Positions 1 to 8,925 of a stretch of 34,618 nt of DNA are shown one piece after another (the stretch's first letter is position 1; the number at the start of each line of letters is the position of its first letter). The translations under genes were made by a program, and so were the position numbers. The stretch is from the NCBI GenBank assembly GCA_947589705.1, contig CANQCO010000011.1:1-34618 (forward strand), given 5' to 3'. This DNA is from Candidatus Gastranaerophilales bacterium. Its GTDB lineage: Bacteria; Cyanobacteriota; Vampirovibrionia; Gastranaerophilales; Gastranaerophilaceae. Under the pieces are notes generated by a model, which was given only the letters and a program-made list of their open reading frames with translations, searched no databases and was not told where the DNA came from.

Positions 1-243
1 TGCACCGCAAACTACTGTTTTTATTGTTCCTCCAAGATCTACATCAACAAGATGTAGTTTATCTGCGTTTGGATGTTGTCTTATTGCTTTTATTTGGGCG
101 GTTATTATATTCGTAAATTTTGCACCTGTTTTTTCTGTATCTTCAACCTCAAGTCCGCTCATTGTGAGCCCATGTACTATTTCTTCAGTACTTAAATCTG
201 TTATATCTACAAACTCATTTAACCATTCTAAAGATATTTTCAT
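1..243 (-). CDS. pheT: Phenylalanine--tRNA ligase beta subunit, N-terminal part (cut by window edge)
   Basis: This gene is not in the ORF track because it runs off the left edge. Reading the minus strand from the ATG at 243 gives 81 residues beginning MKISLEWLNEFVDIT. The stretch HPNADKLHLVDVDLGG followed by VVCGA is the EMAP/OB-type tRNA-binding domain that opens bacterial PheT. The family enzyme, as an alpha2beta2 tetramer with PheS, charges tRNA-Phe. A strong purine-rich Shine-Dalgarno (GGAGAGGG) lies about nine bases before the ATG, which fixes the start. The gene is divergent from the cyclase gene. Catalytic and editing domains are outside the window. Identity is confident from the N-terminal signature; completeness cannot be judged. 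Confidence 0.92.
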   Translation of the reverse strand, partial: MKISLEWLNEFVDITDLSTEEIVHGLTMSGLEVEDTEKTGAKFTNIITAQIKAIRQHPNADKLHLVDVDLGGTIKTVVCGA

Positions 244-316
244 CTTAATATTCCCTCTCCGTAATCCTTTTTTATTTTATTATAAAAAAATCTTATTGTC
301 ATATTCATTTACATAT

Positions 317-345
317 TTGATTCACAGTTTTAAATTTATTAAAAT
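317..345 (+). promoter_or_regulatory. Sigma70-type promoter for the cyclase-recG operon, probably leaderless
   Basis: A -35-like TTGATT (317-322) is followed by a 17-base spacer and a -10-like TAAAAT (340-345). The ATG at 352 starts only six bases after the -10 box, so transcription would begin at or next to the start codon. No Shine-Dalgarno is visible before this ATG, which fits a leaderless message. The call is sequence inspection only. Confidence 0.5.
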
Positions 346-351
346 AGTCTT

Positions 352-2316
352 ATGAAAAAAGTTTTATCTCCAAAATATATTATTTTATATATTTTCATTA
401 TTATTGCATTATCTGTCTATGCGTTTTCTTCTGCTTTTTTGGATAATAGGGTTAACGATTTTTTTATTAAAGCTTATACGAATATTTTTAATGTACAATC
501 ATCAGATAATGTAGTTTTGGTTGTTTTGGATGATGAATCTCTTTCAAAAATAAAATGGCCTTGGAAAAGAAATTTATTTTCCCATATATTTGATTATTTG
601 GAATATGATGCAAAAGCGGCTGCTGTTGTTTTCCAAAATCTTATTTCTTTTACCGATACTTACAATGAAGAAACTGACTATTATTTCTATGAAAATATTT
701 TTTTTCATAAACGGTTAATTAACAGCTATATTCTTGTTTCTTCAAACTTATCTTCTGATATTCTACCCGATAACTATATTAATATTTTTAACACAAAATC
801 AAATATTATTATTACTGATAAAAGGAAGAAAAAACTTCAAAATTCTTATAAGGCAGTTATGAAAATGCCGAAAGAATTTCTTGAAAATTCAAACAGGCTT
901 GCTGTTTCTTTGATACCCGAAGACAATGATGAAATTGTCAGAAATTATATTCCCGTATTTCAAATGAATGATGTTTTATATCCCTCATTAGCTTTAAGTG
1001 CATATTCATTATATACGGGTATTACAAACTTTGTACTTACTGATGATTTCTTATGCAGCAGTGATGATTGCAAATCTTTAAAAATACCTGTTATTTCCAG
1101 AAAAGGTAAGGATTATATAGGTAATATAATTAATGCTGACTATTCCTATTATAGCTGGTATAAACCGATTTCTGAATTTTATACGCATAAATCTTATTCG
1201 GCTATAGATGTTTTGGAATCTTATGAAGCTTTAAGAAATGGGAAACAGCCAAAAATAAATCCAAGTGAATTCAAAGACAAAATTGTCATTATAGGTCTTA
1301 ATGCAGATAGAAATGTTTGGGAACAATTAAGTGAAACCCCGATTTTGAAAAAACAAGCTGATATTGATATTCATGCAACAATGATTGATAATATGCTTGC
1401 TAATAATTTTGTTAAAGTAAAAAAGAATATTTTTTCTCTTTTTATTACATTCTTATTTTCTGTATTTGTTATTTTCGCATTTAAAAATCTTAAATTAAAC
1501 CTGATATTTGCTTCGTTATTATCATTAATTTATTTTATTTATTACACGTATGAATACTTTAACGGTGTATATGTAGCACCCATATCTTCAATATTAACCA
1601 TATTTTCCTGCTGTATATTAAAAGAAATGTATTCTTTAATTACTACGGATAAAACTACAGAAATGATAAAACACGCATTAGGTAAATATGTTTCAAAGGA
1701 TGTTATGAAATCCGTATTACAAAATATAGACAAATTAAAACTTGGGGGAATCAGAACAAATGTTACGGTCCTTTTTGTTGATATAAGGAACTTTACACAT
1801 TTTGCCGAAAATAACTCTCCATCAGAAGTTACTAATCTTTTAAATGAATATTTTTCCACAATAGAGCCTGTTATTGCAAAACATCACGGAATAATAAATA
1901 AATATCTTGGTGACGGTGCTTTGGCTGTATTCGGAGAACCTGTTAAGACAGAAAATCATGCTTTAAATGCTGTTTTATGCGCCTTTGAAATTCTTGAAAA
2001 AGTTAAAATACTTAAAGAAAAATTTATATCTGAAGGCAGACCTGGAATTGATGTCGGTATTGGTATTAATTCAGGTGAAGTGTTTGCTGGAAATATTGGT
2101 ACTGAAGAACGTTTAGAATACACTGTTATTGGGGATAATGTTAATCTCGCTTATCGTATTGAGGCTCTAAATCAAGTTCTTAAAACTAAATTCTTAATCA
2201 GTCAATATACTTATGAACTTGTTAAAGATAATGTTGATGTTTTAAAATTAACTGATATGGATATTAAAGGCAAATCTTTACCTATTGATATTTATGAAGT
2301 ATTGAAAATAAAATAA
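352..2316 (+). CDS. CHASE2-domain membrane adenylate cyclase (class III)
   Basis: Predicted sensor cyclase of 654 residues making cAMP from ATP. Residues about 8-28 form an N-terminal membrane segment. About 30-355 form an extracytoplasmic CHASE2 sensor, with characteristic VLVVLDDESL near its start and KDKIVIIGLNAD near its end. Three membrane segments follow at about 360-430, then a class III catalytic domain at about 465-650. Metal-binding Asp477 (VLFVDIRNF) and Asp521 (NKYLGDG) are present, as are Lys517 and the VIGDNVNLAYR region carrying the adenine-selecting Asp and transition-state Asn/Arg. All catalytic positions look intact, and the Lys/Asp pair favours ATP over GTP. recG follows after four bases, so the two are probably co-transcribed. 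The sensed ligand is unknown. CHASE2 cyclases are common in cyanobacteria. Confidence 0.9.
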   Translation: MKKVLSPKYIILYIFIIIALSVYAFSSAFLDNRVNDFFIKAYTNIFNVQSSDNVVLVVLDDESLSKIKWPWKRNLFSHIFDYLEYDAKAAAVVFQNLISFTDTYNEETDYYFYENIFFHKRLINSYILVSSNLSSDILPDNYINIFNTKSNIIITDKRKKKLQNSYKAVMKMPKEFLENSNRLAVSLIPEDNDEIVRNYIPVFQMNDVLYPSLALSAYSLYTGITNFVLTDDFLCSSDDCKSLKIPVISRKGKDYIGNIINADYSYYSWYKPISEFYTHKSYSAIDVLESYEALRNGKQPKINPSEFKDKIVIIGLNADRNVWEQLSETPILKKQADIDIHATMIDNMLANNFVKVKKNIFSLFITFLFSVFVIFAFKNLKLNLIFASLLSLIYFIYYTYEYFNGVYVAPISSILTIFSCCILKEMYSLITTDKTTEMIKHALGKYVSKDVMKSVLQNIDKLKLGGIRTNVTVLFVDIRNFTHFAENNSPSEVTNLLNEYFSTIEPVIAKHHGIINKYLGDGALAVFGEPVKTENHALNAVLCAFEILEKVKILKEKFISEGRPGIDVGIGINSGEVFAGNIGTEERLEYTVIGDNVNLAYRIEALNQVLKTKFLISQYTYELVKDNVDVLKLTDMDIKGKSLPIDIYEVLKIK

Positions 2317-2320
2317 TATT

Positions 2321-4729
2321 ATGAGTGCTGACTATTTTAATAATATTGACTTAAATCAGATAAGAAAAGCAATTCAAGTTGAAGAAAAGTATAAATATAT
2401 TGATATTATGGGAAGAGAAGTTCCCTTTTCAGCTTTTATGCTTAAAAAGATTCGCACTATTTATAAATCATCCTCCAGAAATCCTAAATGGCTTCCTATT
2501 ATTGAGGCTTTTGAACATTATTCTCAGGATAATATGCTGCAAAGAAAAAAAACGGTTTCTAATTTCGTTAAACTGATTTCTTCTGAATTAAACAACAATA
2601 AAGATAATAACAAAACCTCAAATGATAATTCATTTGACTTGTATAATATTGATATTACAAATCTAAAAGGCGTCGGACAAAAATTCGGTTATTTACTTAA
2701 TAAAGCAGGAATTTTTTCTGTTTTTGACTTAATAAGTTATTATCCGAAAAAATATATAGATTACTCTTCAAGATGTTTAATAAAAAACTTAAAAATAGGG
2801 CAAAATGTAACTATATACGGCAAAGTTACTGCAATTAAAACTTTTACCACAAAAAATAATCTTACAATATTTAAAGTAACAATAACAGATGAATCATCAT
2901 CAATTGATTTGGTTTTCTTTTATTCAAAATTAAACAGATTTACACTTGAAAGGTATAAATCTCAATTTCCGAAATGTGCAAATATTATTGTTTCAGGTGC
3001 TGTAAAGTTTGATAATTACTCTTCACAGCTTACTATTGATAAACCTCAATATCAAATTGCAGGTGAGGCATACACTGACAATGATAATTTAAATTTAGGA
3101 AGAATAGTTCCCGTATATCCGTTGGTTGATAATTTAAATATTAAATTTCTTAGAAAGGCTATATATAATGCTCTGAGTGAATATAAAAACTTTATTGAGA
3201 ATTTATTGCCGAAAGAAATAATGCAATTGAGAGATTTAATTAACAGAAGAGATGCTTTAAGAATAATACATTTTCCTGATGATATAAATGAACTTGAAAA
3301 AGCAAGATTTACTCTAGTTTATGAGGAATTTTTTCTGCTTCAATTAAAACTTTTATATATAAAAAATAAAACCGCAAAAGAATATAAAACAGTTTCCCTG
3401 AATATAAAAGAAGGCGGACTGGTAAATAAATTTATAAAATCGCTGCCGTTTGAGTTAACATCAGCTCAAAAACGTGCAATTAATGAAATATTGAATGATA
3501 TTAATTCTGATAAACCTATGCAAAGATTACTGCAAGGAGATGTTGGAAGCGGAAAAACAGTTGTTGCGTGTATTATGCTTTTGGCTGCCATTGAAAACGG
3601 ATTTCAAACAGCTATTATGGCACCTACAGAAATTCTTGCGCAGCAGCATTTTAATAATTTTATTAAATGGCTTACGCCGTTTGGTTTGAATATTGCTTTG
3701 TTTACTTCATCTAATTCTAAAAAACTGAGAACAAAGCTCGAAAAAGATTTAAGAAACGGGCAAATTGATATTGCTGTCGGTACGCACTCTTTAATACAGG
3801 ATAATATTGAATTTAAAAAACTCGGCGCAATTGTAATAGATGAACAGCATAGATTTGGTGTAAAACAGAGGAATATGCTGAAATCAAAAGCGGATATTCC
3901 TCAAATGCTTACAATGACTGCTACACCTATACCAAGAACTCTGGCTTTAACAGTTCACGGAGATTTGGAGCTTACGATTATAGATGAACTTCCAAAAGGC
4001 AGAAAACCGGTTAAAACAGCTCTTATTTCATCTTCACAACACAAACAGGCATATAATTTAATTAGAAGCGAAGTAGAAAAAGGACATCAGGCATACATTG
4101 TATTCCCTTTAATTGATGAATCAGAATCACTTGCCGCTAAAGCTGCAACTAAAGAAGCTGAAAGTCTTCAAAACGGTGTTTTCTCAGATTTAAAAATAGG
4201 TCTTTTGCACGGTAAAATGAAAAATGATGAAAAAGACGCTGTAATGAGTGCTTTTAAAAACAAAGAATACGATATACTTGTATGTACTACAGTTGTTGAA
4301 GTGGGCGTAGATGTCGAAAATGCTACTGTTATGATTATTGAAAATGCAGAAAGATTCGGTCTCTCGCAGCTTCACCAGTTAAGAGGCAGAGTCGGAAGAA
4401 GCTCGGTTCAGTCTTATTGTGTGCTTGTTTCTTCTTCTAAAAATCAAGATACTATTACAAGGTTGAATGTTTTGGTTCAAACAAATGACGGGTTTGTTAT
4501 TGCCGAAAAAGATTTGGAATTAAGAGGACCTGGCGAATTTTTAGGAACAAGACAAAGCGGAATCGTTGAACTTCATCTTGCTGATTTGACAAAAGATTTA
4601 TATATTCTTGAATTAGCCAGAAATGATGTTAAAAATTATATTGATTCAAACCCTGTTTTAGAACCTGCTCTTCAAAATTATCTTAATTCTTATTCTTCGG
4701 TATTAAAAGATTTTGAACTTGCCGATTAA
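2321..4729 (+). CDS. recG: ATP-dependent DNA helicase RecG
   Basis: RecG remodels stalled replication forks and Holliday junctions in the cytoplasm. The 802-residue protein has an N-terminal extension of about 110 residues, then the wedge/OB domain (from about LKGVGQKFGYLLNKAG), then helicase motifs. Walker A GDVGSGKT is near residues 406-413, the DEQH box (VIDEQHRFGVKQR) near 506, and TMTATPIPRTLAL is motif III. Motif VI is QLRGRVGRS, followed by the C-terminal ELRGPGEFLGTRQSG segment typical of RecG. The length suits a RecG with the longer N-terminus known from cyanobacteria. It starts four bases after the cyclase stop. Its end overlaps the convergent glycosyltransferase gene by four bases, so no terminator fits between them. 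Confidence 0.96.
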   Translation: MSADYFNNIDLNQIRKAIQVEEKYKYIDIMGREVPFSAFMLKKIRTIYKSSSRNPKWLPIIEAFEHYSQDNMLQRKKTVSNFVKLISSELNNNKDNNKTSNDNSFDLYNIDITNLKGVGQKFGYLLNKAGIFSVFDLISYYPKKYIDYSSRCLIKNLKIGQNVTIYGKVTAIKTFTTKNNLTIFKVTITDESSSIDLVFFYSKLNRFTLERYKSQFPKCANIIVSGAVKFDNYSSQLTIDKPQYQIAGEAYTDNDNLNLGRIVPVYPLVDNLNIKFLRKAIYNALSEYKNFIENLLPKEIMQLRDLINRRDALRIIHFPDDINELEKARFTLVYEEFFLLQLKLLYIKNKTAKEYKTVSLNIKEGGLVNKFIKSLPFELTSAQKRAINEILNDINSDKPMQRLLQGDVGSGKTVVACIMLLAAIENGFQTAIMAPTEILAQQHFNNFIKWLTPFGLNIALFTSSNSKKLRTKLEKDLRNGQIDIAVGTHSLIQDNIEFKKLGAIVIDEQHRFGVKQRNMLKSKADIPQMLTMTATPIPRTLALTVHGDLELTIIDELPKGRKPVKTALISSSQHKQAYNLIRSEVEKGHQAYIVFPLIDESESLAAKAATKEAESLQNGVFSDLKIGLLHGKMKNDEKDAVMSAFKNKEYDILVCTTVVEVGVDVENATVMIIENAERFGLSQLHQLRGRVGRSSVQSYCVLVSSSKNQDTITRLNVLVQTNDGFVIAEKDLELRGPGEFLGTRQSGIVELHLADLTKDLYILELARNDVKNYIDSNPVLEPALQNYLNSYSSVLKDFELAD

Positions 4730-6414
4730 TGTTTTTTCTTGAAAACTATTAATGTCCAATCACCTGCATAAGTTATACTGTCAATTCTATAATCATCTTT
4801 TAACGAATACATAATGCTGTTTCTTATAACCGAAAATACAAGAAAAATAAACGGAGTTTTTTTATATTGTTTTTCATCTGAAAGTATTTCTTTTATATTC
4901 TCATTTGACATAAAAGATACATTATTGAGAAAAATAATACCGATTCTCTCTCCTTTTTTCATATTGTCTATAAATGTGTATTTAGAATAATCCATTATAT
5001 TTTTATTTGGAAGTTCTCTAAATTTGTCTTTGTACATATATTTCCCGTTATGAATTACCTGATTATAATTAGGATTTTTATATAAATAATAATTAAAATT
5101 AAACTTGTTTATGGAATAATATTTTAAATTTTTATTATTATTTAAATACCTGTCAAACTTGTCTTTGTCGTAGTATGTAAGAAGGACATAATCGCCGTTT
5201 TTTAATCTTGAATTATTAATAAGTTCTGCAACAGCTCTGTGTCCTTCAGGTCTTGTCTTTCTGAATGCAGAATTCTCTGATGTAAATAAAAAAGTTAAGT
5301 TTAGTACAAAATACAAAATTATTAATATTCTTGAAAGTTTTTTATCCTTTATTTTATATAATCCGTAGCACATAAGAAGAATTAATGTCGGATATATTTC
5401 AACAGAATATTTAGTTATTAAAACCATTTTCCCCGTATATGAAATTATATTCAAATATATAAAAAATATTAGCGCTGAAAGTGATAAACAAACAATTTTA
5501 ATATTTTTGTTTCTTAATGCAATATATATTCCGTAAAAAGCAATAATAGCAGGAATAAACGCAAATAATATAAATGTATAATTAAATTTTCCCTCTGAAA
5601 AGAAATATGAAGAAATAGTATCATAAGTATTTATTATATTTAACTGAACAGGAGAAAAATAGTCGGTAAACGTAAGTAAAATTTTAGAGAAATTATATCC
5701 TGACCAAAATTGTGATAATGAATCAAAAGTAATAATATTATATAAAAAAGGTGAAATAATAATTATAACTGCTGTTATAGGTATAAGAAAATACATTAAA
5801 ATTTTTGTAATAATAAATTTTTTCTGTTTTTCATCTATATTGTTAAGAATGAAATAAAGAGTAAAAGTTATTATTAAAAATACGTACATTATACCTAAAG
5901 TATGGGTAAAAACGATTAGGGCAGAGAAAATAAACATTAATATTAAATCATTTTTATTCGGACATTTTAAAACTTTGATTGTATAAAGTAATAGTAATGA
6001 ACTAAAGAAAAACATTAAGCTGTATAGCCTTACTTCTTGAGCAAAATAAATCAAAAAAGAACTAACAGCTGTAGTAAATGCACAAAGAAGTCCAAGTTTT
6101 TCATTTTTTAGTTCTCTTCCTGTGTAATACATTATTATTATGGATAGAGCAGACGGAACTACAGATGAATATCTTAATGAAATATCAGAATCCGAAAAGA
6201 AAAACATCCATAACTTTAAATAAAGAAAATATAAAGGAGTATGACAATTCCTTATCATACTGATAAAAAATAAGTTTAAATTTTTTTGTGAAGCTATGAA
6301 CCAACCTGTATATTCGTCATTCCATAAGCCTTCAGGTTTATCCAGAAAAAGTATTCTTAGTAAAAAAGCTAATATTAAAATAATAAATAGTTTAAAAGAT
6401 GTATTATTTTTCAT
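4726..6414 (-). CDS. GT-C membrane glycosyltransferase (ArnT/PMT, GT39-like)
   Basis: A 562-residue integral membrane protein with about ten hydrophobic helices and a polar C-terminal domain from about residue 385. The first helix is followed by GLWNDEYTG, the acidic DE pair of the first periplasmic loop that is catalytic in GT-C enzymes of the PMT/ArnT type. AQEVRLYSLM further on is another common feature of these proteins. Family members transfer a sugar from a polyprenyl-phosphate donor to a protein or lipid on the outer face of the inner membrane. The adjacent divergent GT2 gene resembles polyprenyl-phosphate sugar synthases and would be a logical donor maker (inference). Sugar and acceptor are unknown. 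No Shine-Dalgarno is visible before the ATG at 6414. Confidence 0.82.
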   Translation of the reverse strand: MKNNTSFKLFIILILAFLLRILFLDKPEGLWNDEYTGWFIASQKNLNLFFISMIRNCHTPLYFLYLKLWMFFFSDSDISLRYSSVVPSALSIIIMYYTGRELKNEKLGLLCAFTTAVSSFLIYFAQEVRLYSLMFFFSSLLLLYTIKVLKCPNKNDLILMFIFSALIVFTHTLGIMYVFLIITFTLYFILNNIDEKQKKFIITKILMYFLIPITAVIIIISPFLYNIITFDSLSQFWSGYNFSKILLTFTDYFSPVQLNIINTYDTISSYFFSEGKFNYTFILFAFIPAIIAFYGIYIALRNKNIKIVCLSLSALIFFIYLNIISYTGKMVLITKYSVEIYPTLILLMCYGLYKIKDKKLSRILIILYFVLNLTFLFTSENSAFRKTRPEGHRAVAELINNSRLKNGDYVLLTYYDKDKFDRYLNNNKNLKYYSINKFNFNYYLYKNPNYNQVIHNGKYMYKDKFRELPNKNIMDYSKYTFIDNMKKGERIGIIFLNNVSFMSNENIKEILSDEKQYKKTPFIFLVFSVIRNSIMYSLKDDYRIDSITYAGDWTLIVFKKKH

Positions 6415-6475
6415 GATATTTGTTAAAAAAATTTTATATAATATAATAATTTTAGCATATATAAGTATTTTTTGT

Positions 6476-7414
6476 ATGAAATTAATAATTCAAATACCTT
6501 GTTATAATGAAGAAGTAGCGCTTGGTGTCACTTTATCAAAGTTGCCTGAGAATATAGATGGAATAGATACGATTGAAGTATTGGTATCCGATGATTGTTC
6601 AACGGACAGGACTGTTGAAATTGCTAAGGAATATGGAGTAAAACATATAGTTACATCTACCCACCACAGAGGTCTTGCTAAAACATTTTTATACGGAATT
6701 CAAAAAGCTTTAAATGAAGGTGCTGATATTATTGTTAATACAGATGCTGATAATCAATATTGTGCCGATGATATTGAAAAACTTATAAGACCTATACTGG
6801 AAAAAAAAGCTGATATTGTTATAGGTTCAAGACCAATTAAAGATATCAAATCATTTTCGCCGTTTAAAAAGTTTCTTCAGTTTCTGGGTTCAAAAATAGT
6901 AAGATTAATAAGTTCTACTGCAACAGATGATGCTCCAAGCGGATTTCGTGCATTCTCAAAAGAGGCTGCTATTGCGATAAATGTTTTTGATAATTATACA
7001 TATACAATTGAAACAGTAATTCAAGCTAAAACCAAAGGACTTCATATTCTTTCGGTTCCTGTCAGAGTTAATGATACTTACAGGAAATCACGGCTTGTTA
7101 AAAATATTTTTCAGTACATAATAAGAAATTCTTTTACAATACTTAGAATGTTTATAATCTATAGACCATTTAGATTTTTTGCGTTTATAGGCGGATTAAT
7201 ATTCTTAGTAGGTATGATATTACTTGGAAGATTTATTTTCTTATATTTTCTTGATGAGGGTAATGGTCATATTCAATCTCTTATAATTTGTTCAATGCTT
7301 GTAATAACGGGATTTCAAGTCGTATTATTTGGAGTATTGGCAGATTTACTTGCTATAAATAGAAAACTTATTGAAGATATACAAGTAAGAACAAAAAAGT
7401 TAGAAAATAAATAG
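6476..7414 (+). CDS. Polyprenyl-phosphate glycosyltransferase, DPM1-like GT2
   Basis: Predicted GT2 enzyme that moves a sugar from a nucleotide donor onto a polyprenyl phosphate. The track ORF starts at 6296, but that extension lies inside the divergent gene. The domain begins at the ATG at 6476 (MKLIIQIPCYNEE), giving 312 residues. Residues about 1-215 are the GT-A fold, with VLVSDDCSTDRT and the DxD-like NTDADNQY that binds metal and nucleotide sugar. Two membrane helices follow at about 235-300, then a short charged tail. The arrangement matches bacterial DPM1/GtrB-type enzymes. No Shine-Dalgarno is visible. The 61-base gap to the divergent GT39 gene is almost pure A/T and must hold both promoters, but no single hexamer pair stands out. 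Confidence 0.87.
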   Translation: MKLIIQIPCYNEEVALGVTLSKLPENIDGIDTIEVLVSDDCSTDRTVEIAKEYGVKHIVTSTHHRGLAKTFLYGIQKALNEGADIIVNTDADNQYCADDIEKLIRPILEKKADIVIGSRPIKDIKSFSPFKKFLQFLGSKIVRLISSTATDDAPSGFRAFSKEAAIAINVFDNYTYTIETVIQAKTKGLHILSVPVRVNDTYRKSRLVKNIFQYIIRNSFTILRMFIIYRPFRFFAFIGGLIFLVGMILLGRFIFLYFLDEGNGHIQSLIICSMLVITGFQVVLFGVLADLLAINRKLIEDIQVRTKKLENK

Positions 7415-7474
7415 TTCTGATAGCTAACCCGAAAGACTAAAAGATAATAATTATAATTTATTTGATATTTTCTT

Positions 7475-8877
7475 ATGAGAATTATATATGTAATTATAAT
7501 TGTATTTATTATTATAAAACCGGCAGCAGCAGAAGTATCTGATTATATAGACGCATTTACTGGCTGCTGTGAGAGTGATTCTTATAAAGTATATTCACAG
7601 GTAATAAAAGGCGGAGCGACAATTTCTGATATAGATAAACAGTTTATAATTGATAGAGAAATATCAAAAGAACTCGGTTCAAATTTTATATATACGGATT
7701 TAGATGAATGTATTAAAACTGCTTTGGGCGAAAATTTTGATATAAAAATACAGAAAGAAAATAAAAATGAGGCATACTGGCTTCATAAAAATGCACAATT
7801 TCAACTGCAACACATGAAGTTCCCGTTCAAAGTCTTGTAGTATTAGAATGGTCGACGATTAATCAGGGCAGATATTTCTTCCAGACAGCTATGGCAAGAA
7901 ATAATTTGAAAAGAGCCAGAGCTAATTTAGAATACACAAGAGAAGAAACAATATTAAATACAGTAAATGCTTATTATGATACACTTCAAAGTAAAATGGA
8001 AATAGAAGTACAAAAATTAAATTTATATAACAGAATTGAGCAGTTAAAATACACACAGGCAAGATATCAGGCAGGGATAGGAACGTTATATGATGTAAAA
8101 AGAGCTGAGGCTGAACTTGCGGGAGCTCAGCAGGATTATACCGAAACGCTAAACGGATTAAGGTTAAATCAATCAATACTTGCAAATGTAATAGGTGTCG
8201 ATGTACTTGATGCCGTTTATCCGTTTGAAATAGTTGTGGATTCCAGAAATTTAATAGATAAGAGTTATGATATAGAGTCATTATATAAACAGGCTCTTGA
8301 ATCTAGAGAAGATATAAGAGCAAAAAAGGCTGAAGTAAATGTATATAAGGCTCAAAGGAGTATGAACTATACGGATATAATTCCTGAAATTACACTATCT
8401 TATCAAAATGGTTTGGTCGGAACAAAAAGGATGGGGCTTTCATCACATAACAGTATAACACTTGATGTAAGAGCACATGTCGGTAAGAATCTGCTTATGG
8501 GTACAATAACGCAGATTAAAGCTGATACTGCCGTTGTCAAAGCAAAAAAACTTGAACTTATAAATTTACAACGTCAGGTTAAACAAAATATTATTGACGC
8601 ATATTATGACAGTGAAAATGCTCTGAAAAAGATTGAAGCTTCAAGACGGGAAACAGCTGCTGCTGATATAAGTTTAGATTTATCACTTGCAAATATGAAA
8701 TCGGGTGAAGCTACTTTTATTGATGTTATTGCTTCTCAAAATTTAAAAGTGCAGGCTAATCTCAATTTAATTTCAAATATGATAGAATACAATAAAGCGC
8801 AGGCTCGTCTGCTTTTTGAAATCGGGCTTATAAGTCCTGAAAATGTTCTTGATAAATATAAAAGAAGATTTTATTAA
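7475..8877 (+). pseudogene. TolC-family outer membrane efflux protein, frameshifted with internal loss
   Basis: Two ORFs in different frames together make one TolC-like protein. The first (7475-7840) has a signal peptide ending near AAAEVSDY, about 50 unassigned residues, then the opening TolC helix (TDLDECIKTALGENFDIKIQ). The second frame carries the rest: THEVPVQSLVVLEWSTINQG, long helices, YQAGIGTLYDVKRAEAELA, and the second repeat ending in ATFIDVIASQNLKVQANLN. That frame is open only after a TAA near 7788-7790, so the shift lies in roughly 7790-7812. About 30-45 residues normally present between the first helix and the barrel strand also seem missing. This suggests a deletion not divisible by three. 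Alternatives are an assembly error or an expressed second half starting at the ATG at 7891. The intact family exports small molecules or proteins with an inner-membrane pump. Confidence 0.75.
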
Positions 8878-8925
8878 TGAATAAAATTTATAAAATGTGG
8901 AATTATTTTATTGGGAAAGAAAATA

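Noticed and set aside
164-355. Track ORF of 63 residues on the plus strand
   Set aside because: It runs antisense through the pheT start and the divergent promoter region, and its sequence is low-complexity hydrophobic with no ribosome site.
6296-6475. N-terminal extension of the GT2 track ORF
   Set aside because: It lies inside the divergent GT39 gene and is not part of the GT2 fold, which begins at the ATG at 6476.
7765-7840. Programmed ribosomal frameshift in the TolC-like gene
   Set aside because: The A5 run is not a canonical X-XXY-YYZ heptamer, no strong downstream structure is evident, and expected protein sequence is missing at the same point, which favours a deletion.
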